Assembly (NCBI GenBank): GCA_021783875.1
Contig: JAJXTM010000004.1
Coordinates: forward strand, 1-37,154
Length of the DNA: 37,154 nucleotides
Direction: 5' to 3'
Source: Bacteroidota bacterium
GTDB taxonomy: Bacteria; Bacteroidota; Ignavibacteria; Ignavibacteriales; Ignavibacteriaceae
The notes under the pieces were generated by a model. The model did not search any database, had not been told where the DNA came from, and was given only the letters and a program-made list of their open reading frames with translations. Position numbers and translations under genes: made by a program. Below are positions 10,701 to 17,309 of this stretch, piece by piece; within the stretch, counting starts at the first letter, position 1; each line of letters begins with the position of its first letter.

Positions 10701-11315
10701 GGAAATGTCTATCCGGTACTTTGGAAAGAATCAACTCCAGAAAAAAACAGAACACAATTATTATATTTATTGGAACTTGAAAATGCTGCTTCAAGTTTCT
10801 CTGCTACAAAATTAGATTCTCTTCTTTCTCTTCAATCTAAATTCTTTGAACAAAAAGATATGATACATTATTTTTCCATTACGATCCTTATTGTAGAATT
10901 TCAAATCTCATCCAATAGAATAGAAGATGCCCTTGCAGCACTTACAACTGATATTATAAAAAATTTGATTAAAGAAAATGCAATGATTTTTGCTGAGCAA
11001 AAATATATGCTGGGGAGAATATGCAGCATTAAATCAAATGAGAACTTTCTTTCACCGATTGAATATTTTCTGTCTGCTTTTGATGCAATTAAAGAGTTTT
11101 ATATTACTGAGCTGACATGGAAGATATTGTTTGAACTGGGATGCGCTTATTATCAAAGAGGTAATTACGGTAAAGCGAAAGAAAATTTAATCTATTCGAA
11201 AGAAATTATTAATTATTTCGCCGATTTAATTAAGAATAAAAAATTACGCGAAACATATCTAAATAGACCTGACCGTCAAAGCACATTGAAAAAAATTAAA
11301 GAAATGGGAATTTGA
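7752..11315 (+). CDS. Ser/Thr protein kinase fused to STAND/AAA-type NTPase and C-terminal TPR repeats
   Basis: Kinase motifs: IGEGRSKVF, AIKIL, YFDLKLENIL, LIDLGFA, GTAEYIAPEIL. Walker A GSQGSGKSS, Walker B-like LTIVLDDF. Many TPR-like helices in the C-terminal half. Confidence 0.9.
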   Translation: MVNGRYIIKKKIGEGRSKVFLCNDSIFPGNDLAIKILSDKCEETECILFRNEYFTLRKLNHPNIIKANDFGVVSNYSGKEDISIGSLFITMEYFNGEELSNIKLFSNYDFLIDIIKQLCSTLYYLHQSNYIYFDLKLENILVSENNDKPVIKLIDLGFAQNIFKMNENVIRGTAEYIAPEILRKDNYDYRVDLYSLGILLYKIVYEEFPFDTKDELEIYKAHLEKEFKYPPTNYADKFINVIKKLLTKNPDERFQNAIEVISALNLPIDQTLYRDWVPARVFSDRTDILTIINTFFEDNLSNEIITIRGSQGSGKSSLVEEIYYCFEKVILIKNNKTKTGLEYIKLFLSQIIFNKFVYEILSHNILEKVDEIFNALSKDLMADLKIIFTSISMRIRLTIVLDDFNSYDGLALEMFRNIIPIFQINKIKVILTENSDLNYLSEYFFNLHKISLNPFTGNNVEEFVTLSFNNKFPQSDLKKLILIYADLLPGNIISFIRDIIYLQIIEFKSTGITVKTNEKDVSILKKSQAEIFNLRLNGLSKEELEITKLISAFNIPLEIPVISKLTNLSFELVTSNVFDLQQKNILQHYNRNEGIAFTSEGMKKYVYEKIEDPINYHVKITDKLEKEFKYFNKIEIARHYELSGEYIKSYELFWNELNYPENLSAFSYQKNILLHLLSLRLNDNYYFDVKYKLVNIYYKLGEYQTALTIISELLDQNKKYDLRNEILLLKGVCLIGLGENENGKNCLNELLPSIIDKTKQQTILAEIASAEFEMNKFETVIHICNSVIANSSSLPEDIAKCFNMLGLIGLFRNDILKNSIVYFEKAKKIYEELKIPTRIAQMNANIGIIFNIQGDHESAKNYWTIALKANEEIGNLEQEGKLLINFGIYYYEKLFFSDAIDYYKKAVSIFSNIGDKFGEAQALENLSEVYLFTCNYQEALSSIENSILIFSKLKYFIEELFAQFLLAKLIYIIGDFKWVSKIIGNVYPVLWKESTPEKNRTQLLYLLELENAASSFSATKLDSLLSLQSKFFEQKDMIHYFSITILIVEFQISSNRIEDALAALTTDIIKNLIKENAMIFAEQKYMLGRICSIKSNENFLSPIEYFLSAFDAIKEFYITELTWKILFELGCAYYQRGNYGKAKENLIYSKEIINYFADLIKNKKLRETYLNRPDRQSTLKKIKEMGI

Positions 11316-12697
11316 ATTTGTCCTCCAAAGATAAAATACAAATAAAAATATTTTCGGATATTAAAGATGTTTCTTCTATTAGTTCATCTGTTAACCAGCT
11401 TGTGCTAAAAAAAATGAATACACACTCTTCCTTTCCAAAAATTTTTGAAATTTTACAGAATGAAATTATTATAATTCAAATAAATAGTATTCAATCAAAG
11501 TATCTTAATAAAGCACTCGAAGATAAAAATAATCTAAAAAATAAGATAATATTTGTAACTCAAAATAATGATGCATTGTTAATAAGTTCATTAGTTAAAC
11601 TCGGATACAGTGACATATTTATATTTCCCTATGAATTATATAAATTCATTTCCTATATTAATGAAATAATAACTACTCGTTCCTATATTACCGAAGAGTT
11701 TTCGCCTGACAACTCCGAGAAAAGATTTGACGATTTTAAATCTTTAATTGGAAATTCCAGTCATTTCGTTAAAGTTATTGAACTTGCCAAAAAAGTTGCA
11801 GTAAAAAGTGATTCCAATATTATAATACTAGGAGAAACAGGAACAGGCAAGGGGCGCCTTGCAAAAGCAATACACATGTTCAGCGAAAGAAAGGATTCGC
11901 CATTTGTGGATATTATTTGTAATGCTATTCCTGAAAGTTTATTGGAATCGGAACTTTTTGGATATGAACCGGGCGCCTTTACTAATGCAAAAATACGGAA
12001 ACTGGGGTTGTTCGAAATTGCTGGTAAGGGTACACTTTTTCTGGATGAAATAGGCGACTTATCTCTAAATATTCAATCCAAGCTTTTAAGAACCATAGAA
12101 CGAAAAATTATTAGAAGACTTGGAGGAACAAAAGATATTTCTATTAATGCACGGATATTATCTGCCACAAATAAAAATTTAACTGAAATGGTGGAAGATA
12201 ATTTATTTAGAAGAGACCTTTACCACCGGCTAAATGTAGTCTCCCTGGAACTCCCTCCTTTAAGGTCACGTGGTGAAGATGTTCTGTTATTAGTTGAAGA
12301 TTTTATAAATGAGTTTAACTTACAGTTTAATAAAAAAATTAAAAGTATTGAAAAACCTGCTAAAGATTTTATTTTGCAATATCAATGGCCCGGAAACGTT
12401 AGAGAACTTCGAAATGCAATCGAAAGAGCAGTTCTACTTAGTGAAAGCAATACAATAAAACTAAATGATTTTTCTAATCTTTTATTTACTGAAAATTCAA
12501 AAAATGATTTACCTAAGAATGAAATTGATTTAATGCCTCAACATATCAGACTTGAATTTAACTATTTTGACACCGACCTTAAAAAAGTTTCAAAAGAATA
12601 TGCTAAAGAAATTCTTTCCAAAATGAACGGTAATAAATTTCGTACTTCTAAAATCCTACGAATTTCTCGCCCAACACTGGATTCTCTTCTAGAATAA
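11312..12697 (+). CDS. Sigma-54-dependent transcriptional activator (EBP) with degenerate receiver-like N-terminus
   Basis: Walker A GETGTGKGR, ESELFGYEPGAFTNA, Walker B GTLFLDEIGDL, RRDLYHRLNV, YQWPGNVRELRNAIERAV, Fis-type HTH at C-terminus. TTG start overlaps the kinase stop (TTGA). Confidence 0.9.
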   Translation: MNLSSKDKIQIKIFSDIKDVSSISSSVNQLVLKKMNTHSSFPKIFEILQNEIIIIQINSIQSKYLNKALEDKNNLKNKIIFVTQNNDALLISSLVKLGYSDIFIFPYELYKFISYINEIITTRSYITEEFSPDNSEKRFDDFKSLIGNSSHFVKVIELAKKVAVKSDSNIIILGETGTGKGRLAKAIHMFSERKDSPFVDIICNAIPESLLESELFGYEPGAFTNAKIRKLGLFEIAGKGTLFLDEIGDLSLNIQSKLLRTIERKIIRRLGGTKDISINARILSATNKNLTEMVEDNLFRRDLYHRLNVVSLELPPLRSRGEDVLLLVEDFINEFNLQFNKKIKSIEKPAKDFILQYQWPGNVRELRNAIERAVLLSESNTIKLNDFSNLLFTENSKNDLPKNEIDLMPQHIRLEFNYFDTDLKKVSKEYAKEILSKMNGNKFRTSKILRISRPTLDSLLE

Positions 12698-12748
12698 ATA
12701 TTTCTAATTCTCTTGTGAATAAAAACTTATTAGACCATTAATATTTCT

Positions 12749-12764
12749 TGGCATGTTGCTTGTA
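12749..12764 (+). promoter_or_regulatory. Putative sigma-54 (-24/-12) promoter of the 12801 lipoprotein gene
   Basis: TGGCATG-TTGC-TTGTA versus consensus TGGCAYR-N4-TTGCW; exact GG-N10-G spacing, one deviation (GC to GT at -12); about 37 nt upstream of the ATG. Confidence 0.6.
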
Positions 12765-12800
12765 TGATAATGTGCATATTCATTAAGCAATTAGGAGTTA

Positions 12801-13358
12801 ATGGTGAAAAAAATTATACTTTCTTTGTTTGCTATAAGTATATTCTATTTAGGCTGCTCGGATCTAAAAACAAATATGAACCCCGTCAATTCTGCAGTCA
12901 GTTCGAAAACAGCAATAAAATTGCCTCTAAAAAGCGGGGTTAATATAGAATCTGTTTTCTCAGCGAGTCAATTAATTTCCGGAGAAAATGGCGGTTCGGT
13001 TCAGCTGCATGAAAGCTATATCTCCGGTAAAACGCAAGTTACAATAGATGCAGAACTTAGCGTTCCTATTGGCGCATATAGCGGTACCAAAAATATATCA
13101 ATGCAAATAGGCGATGATGCTGCTATTGATTTTTCGCCGACATCATTATTTAATATTCCATTAGTATTGAATCTAAAAATAACAGGAGTTGATTTAACCG
13201 GAATCAATCCTAACGATATAAACTTTTATTACTTTGCCCAAGATGGTTCAGTTTCTTTGGTTCAAAATGACGGAATAACAATTGTCCCACAAACCGGAAC
13301 ACTGGAAATAATTAATGCAAAATTACCGCATTTTTCAAGATATGGCTGGGGGAAATAA
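12801..13358 (+). CDS. Small predicted lipoprotein with beta-rich (ZU5-like?) domain
   Basis: ATG with AGGAG ribosome-binding site; signal peptide and lipobox FYLGC; beta-rich body ending LPHFSRYGWGK. Confidence 0.75.
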   Translation: MVKKIILSLFAISIFYLGCSDLKTNMNPVNSAVSSKTAIKLPLKSGVNIESVFSASQLISGENGGSVQLHESYISGKTQVTIDAELSVPIGAYSGTKNISMQIGDDAAIDFSPTSLFNIPLVLNLKITGVDLTGINPNDINFYYFAQDGSVSLVQNDGITIVPQTGTLEIINAKLPHFSRYGWGK

Positions 13359-13391
13359 AAAAGTTTGCTGACTTATCCCTCATAACATTGA

Positions 13392-13432
13392 GCGGGAATC
13401 TATGAGAAAATAATATTTCTTTTGATTCTCGC
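13392..13432. terminator. Two-part intergenic hairpin, possible terminator or processing element
   Basis: GCGGGAATC (13392-13400) pairs with GATTCTCGC (13424-13432) with one G-U; inner stem AGAAA/TTTCT. Confidence 0.5.
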
Positions 13433-13456
13433 ACAATTCTTTATTTAATAAATTGA

Positions 13457-13487
13457 AAATAAATGTAAAAAATTTTTACATTTATTT
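13457..13487. repeat. Perfect AT-rich inverted repeat, candidate activator site or hairpin
   Basis: AAATAAATGTAAAAA-A-TTTTTACATTTATTT: 15-bp perfect arms around one central base (13472). Confidence 0.75.
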
Positions 13488-13572
13488 AAAAATTACCATC
13501 TTAATAAAGTAAATTTTACCGCTTCCAAATTACTTTACTATAATTATTGATACAAAGACTAATATTCAGGTA

Positions 13573-13588
13573 TGGCATAATCGTTGAA
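13573..13588 (+). promoter_or_regulatory. Putative sigma-54 (-24/-12) promoter of the tandem-repeat gene
   Basis: TGGCATA-ATCG-TTGAA; exact GG-N10-G spacing, one deviation (GC to GA at -12); about 51 nt upstream of the ATG at 13640. Confidence 0.5.
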
Positions 13589-13639
13589 AATTTAGAGTTG
13601 CTTAAAACAATTTATTTTCAATTTTTTTTTGAGGGATTT

Positions 13640-14179
13640 ATGTCAAAATCTATTTTCACCTTATTGTTATTGGGAGTCTTTGTTATTGCAGTGCAAGCTA
13701 AAGACCCAATTCAAAAGAATAACATTGAGAAAGCCACTCGCTATCAGGTTATTCAAATTAATCGCACTGTTGAGTTTAATAATGTTACCCGTACAACGAC
13801 GAGAACTAGCGAGATTAGAACCAGAACATTTGTTGATAATTCATCTGCTCAGGTAGGTAATCTTGGAAGTTCTTATGGATACTCAAAGTCCAATAGCCAA
13901 GTAGGTAATCTTGGAAGTTCTTATGGATACTCAAAGTCCAATAGCCAAGTAGGTAATCTTGGAAGTTCTTATGGATACTCAAAGTCCAATAGCCAAGTAG
14001 ATAATCTTGGAAGTTCTTATGGATACTCAAAGTCCAATAGCCAAGTAGATAATCTTGGAAGTTCTTATGGATACTCAAAGTCCAATAGCCAAGTAGATAA
14101 TCTTGGAAGTTCTTATGGGTACTCAAAATCCAATAGCCAAGTAGATAATCTCGGTAGCTCATACGGCTATTCAAAGTAA
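13640..14179 (+). CDS. Secreted protein with seven tandem 16-aa repeats
   Basis: Start moved from 13547 to ATG 13640, preceded by GAGGGA and opening a clear signal peptide (MSKSIFTLLLLGVFVIAVQAKD). C-terminus is (QV[G/D]NLGSSYGYSKSNS)x7. Confidence 0.82.
   Translation: MSKSIFTLLLLGVFVIAVQAKDPIQKNNIEKATRYQVIQINRTVEFNNVTRTTTRTSEIRTRTFVDNSSAQVGNLGSSYGYSKSNSQVGNLGSSYGYSKSNSQVGNLGSSYGYSKSNSQVDNLGSSYGYSKSNSQVDNLGSSYGYSKSNSQVDNLGSSYGYSKSNSQVDNLGSSYGYSK
13850..14176 (+). repeat. Tandem 48-bp coding repeat, 6 full copies plus a 39-bp terminal copy
   Basis: Copies start at 13850, 13898, 13946, 13994, 14042, 14090 and 14138. Confidence 0.97.
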
Positions 14180-14242
14180 TTAATTTAAATTTTAATGGAT
14201 GGGGGATTTTATTACAATAAATTTGTAAAGATTTGTAAATTA

Positions 14243-14269
14243 ATGCCTGCAAAATAAATTTGCAGGCAT
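14243..14269 (+). terminator. Hairpin terminator after repeat gene
   Basis: ATGCCTGCAAA-ATAAA-TTTGCAGGCAT perfect 11-bp stem followed by AT-rich sequence. Confidence 0.65.
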
Positions 14270-14295
14270 ATTTATAAATTATTGAGAAAAACAGT

Positions 14296-17200
14296 TTGGC
14301 TAAAATTATTCGACAATGTTCTTTACCTGGTATAAGACGATTTTTAGTTCAGATTTTAATATTTTTTTTTATTTTTATTTTTGCAGTAGATGCTCATAAT
14401 AAATGGCGCGAAATGAGAAGCCAAAATTTTAAATTAATTTATAAGGAAAATTATTCGTATTTGGCACCGCACATTTTATACTCTGCAGAAAATGCTTTGA
14501 AATCTTTAGATAGCATTTTTAACTATACTCCATCAAACAAAATAGTTATAATTGCTTATGATTTTGATGATTATGGATTTGGCGCGGCAACTACCCTTCC
14601 TCGAAATGAAATACAATTAGAAATTGAACCCTTTGAACCTGGTTATGAGAACCTTCTTTATACAGATAGAATACAATGGACCTTAAGCCATGAATTAGTT
14701 CATATTGTTGTGGATGATAAAACAGCTGGTTTGGAAAAATTTTTACGTAGTTTATTCGGGAAAGTTACACCAGAACAAATTAATCCGCTTACTATATTTT
14801 ATAGCTTATTGACTAACTATAATCGTTATACACCACGTTGGCATCAAGAATCAATTGCAGAATTTTTTGAGACTTGGTCTAATGGCGGTTTTGGCAGAAT
14901 GTTAAGCAGTTTTGATGAAATGTATTTTCGTGATATTGTTGTTGAAGAGAAGTGTTTTAAATCTCCCTCTGAACTAGAAAATCTATCAAATACTTCATTT
15001 CTTTTAGGAACAATCTATTATCTCTATGGAGAGAGATTTGCAGCGTATTTAGTGCAACATTATGGACCTGAAAAATTGATTTCCTGGTTTAATTCTGATT
15101 CTTCCGGTTTTTATGAAAATTTCATTTCAAAATTTAATAAAAATTATAGAATTGGCTTTGATAAAGATTGGGATGAATACTTTGGGACAAATTTTTATAA
15201 AGAATGGAATAATTTTTTAACTTATGAACAAGAATTCCAAGAAAAAAATATTCAGAAAATAAAATCCGCTTCTCTTTCACCAGTCAAGAAAATTACTCAA
15301 AAACCATTTGGATGGGTAACTCAGCCTTTTTTCAATTCACGAAATGGTAATATATATTTTGGCTGCAATATGTCGGGATATCTGGCATCTATCCAAAAAT
15401 TAAATTATAAGAATGGAAAATCAGAAGTTGTCTCCACTTTACCTACACCAAGTCTCTTGCAAGTTTCTTCAGTAGCTTATGATAATAGTCTTAATCTTTA
15501 TTTTTATACTACAAATAACAATGAACTTTACCGTGATATTTGGGTTATGGACTTAAATAATCGTAAGTCAAAAGAATTATTTAAGGATTATCGAACGGGC
15601 GATATTACAGTCTCGTCTTCAACTCATGAACTCTGGGGGATTCAGCATGATATCGGAAGCGTATCTTTAATGTACTCTTCCTATCCATATAAAAAGCTTG
15701 AACCCTTAATTGATTTTGGTTTAGACTATAACATTTTTAATTTATCTGTAAGTCCGGACGGTAAAAACCTCGCTGCAGTTATGCACAAAAATAATGGTGA
15801 ACAATCTTTAATAATCATCGATTGTGATAATCTAAAATTGACAGGAAAATTTAATTTTAAGACAATCACCACCGGTGGGTCACCTGAAAATCCCTCTTGG
15901 AGTCCTGATAGTAAAAATCTTTTTTGGGATTCTTATACAAATGGTGTCTCAAATATCTATCGCGATAATTTTGAAGATTCATCAATAGAAGTATTATCCA
16001 ATACACTAATAGGTCTATTTAAACCTATATACCTTAATGCAGACACTTTATTTGCTTTTGAATATTCATCTGATGGATTTGTGCCGGTTTTAATTCCGAA
16101 TAAAGCAATTGATGAACTTCCTGCTATTAATTATTTTGGCGAAAAGCTGTTGAAATATTATCCAAAGATCACGAATTATTTGTTAAATTATAATAATACT
16201 AATATAGATACATCTGACTTTTCCATTAGCGAGAATTATAATGGTATTTCAAATTCAATTATTCAGACATTTATTCCTGTTATCTCCGGTTTTCAGACAG
16301 AAAAGGTCTTGGGTTTTTATACTCATATTGCAGATCCTATTTATTTTAATGATTTGACGATGGAATTTGGCTACTCTCCTTTCAATGATAACATTGGCTT
16401 ACCAAGATTTCATTTCAAGGGGAAATACGAATTCAAGAAAGAAATTGAATTAGATATAGATTATAATGCCTCGGATTTTTATGATTTGTTTAATGATAGA
16501 AAACGAGGCATGATCGGAACAAGAATTGCTTTAGCCGATACTTATTATTGGATTTATGATAATCCATTAAAAATTAAACAGAAAACAGAAGTGGATTATT
16601 ATAGCGGGATAAAGTCAATAAATGATAATTTGATAAAAGTTTCTCAATCCGATTTTACTTTTGCTCAGACTAATTTTAATTCTAAAAACTTGCGTAGAAG
16701 TATTGGAAGTGTTGATTATGAAGAAGGAAATGAATATAATTTTACACTTCTAGGATTTGGTGCCGGTGTCAGCAAGATTCAACTTGCCGGCGAGGTTTAT
16801 GGAGCTTGGGATAACTATTCAATATTTATTTTTCCGCATAATATTTTCCACTTAAAATTTGCTGCCGGATATACTCAAAAGAATCAAAATCTTGAGCAAG
16901 CTAATTTCTATTTCGGTGGCTTTGGAAATCGAGCATTGGAAGATGTTCCCGTAAAACAATACCGGGATGTCTTTAGGTTTCCTGGTATACCAATCTATAA
17001 TTTGTTAGTCAATAATTTCGCCAAAATTCTTCTTGAAAATAATTTTCCCCCTATAAGAATTGACAATATTAGTGTAGGAGAACATTTTTTAAATTATATA
17101 GACATTTCTATTTATACTGAAAATCTAATTAGTGGATCGAATCGAATTAAAAGTTGGAATGATGTTGGAGGTCAAATTAATTTTAATTTTAAACATTGGT

Positions 17201-17307
17201 TTAATTTAGAATCTACTTTTTCTTCGGGTATAGCAAAAGCCTGGTATGGTAAAGATAATGCATGGGATTGGTTTGTGTCTTTTAAACTACTTCAAAATAT
17301 TTTTTAA
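14296..17307 (+). CDS. Fused gluzincin-like (HEXXH) metallopeptidase, TolB/PD40-type propeller and C-terminal outer-membrane beta-barrel protein
   Basis: Signal anchor; LSHELVHIVV (HEXXH) with downstream HQESIAEFFE; PD40-like LSVSPDGKNLAAV and PSWSPDSKNLFW; C-terminal alternating aromatic beta strands ending in F. TTG start. Confidence 0.75.
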   Translation: MAKIIRQCSLPGIRRFLVQILIFFFIFIFAVDAHNKWREMRSQNFKLIYKENYSYLAPHILYSAENALKSLDSIFNYTPSNKIVIIAYDFDDYGFGAATTLPRNEIQLEIEPFEPGYENLLYTDRIQWTLSHELVHIVVDDKTAGLEKFLRSLFGKVTPEQINPLTIFYSLLTNYNRYTPRWHQESIAEFFETWSNGGFGRMLSSFDEMYFRDIVVEEKCFKSPSELENLSNTSFLLGTIYYLYGERFAAYLVQHYGPEKLISWFNSDSSGFYENFISKFNKNYRIGFDKDWDEYFGTNFYKEWNNFLTYEQEFQEKNIQKIKSASLSPVKKITQKPFGWVTQPFFNSRNGNIYFGCNMSGYLASIQKLNYKNGKSEVVSTLPTPSLLQVSSVAYDNSLNLYFYTTNNNELYRDIWVMDLNNRKSKELFKDYRTGDITVSSSTHELWGIQHDIGSVSLMYSSYPYKKLEPLIDFGLDYNIFNLSVSPDGKNLAAVMHKNNGEQSLIIIDCDNLKLTGKFNFKTITTGGSPENPSWSPDSKNLFWDSYTNGVSNIYRDNFEDSSIEVLSNTLIGLFKPIYLNADTLFAFEYSSDGFVPVLIPNKAIDELPAINYFGEKLLKYYPKITNYLLNYNNTNIDTSDFSISENYNGISNSIIQTFIPVISGFQTEKVLGFYTHIADPIYFNDLTMEFGYSPFNDNIGLPRFHFKGKYEFKKEIELDIDYNASDFYDLFNDRKRGMIGTRIALADTYYWIYDNPLKIKQKTEVDYYSGIKSINDNLIKVSQSDFTFAQTNFNSKNLRRSIGSVDYEEGNEYNFTLLGFGAGVSKIQLAGEVYGAWDNYSIFIFPHNIFHLKFAAGYTQKNQNLEQANFYFGGFGNRALEDVPVKQYRDVFRFPGIPIYNLLVNNFAKILLENNFPPIRIDNISVGEHFLNYIDISIYTENLISGSNRIKSWNDVGGQINFNFKHWFNLESTFSSGIAKAWYGKDNAWDWFVSFKLLQNIF

Positions 17308-17309
17308 TA

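Noticed and set aside
13629-13856. 75-aa ORF overlapping the repeat-protein start
   Set aside because: Out of frame with the signal peptide-bearing CDS; no support.
13850-14176. CRISPR-like regular repeat array
   Set aside because: Repeats are contiguous 48-bp coding units with no unique spacers and no cas genes nearby.
13815-14252. 145-aa antisense ORF with LGYWTLSIHKNFQDYL repeats
   Set aside because: It is the reverse-strand shadow of the 48-bp tandem repeat; the + strand has the signal peptide, RBS and synonymous-only pattern.
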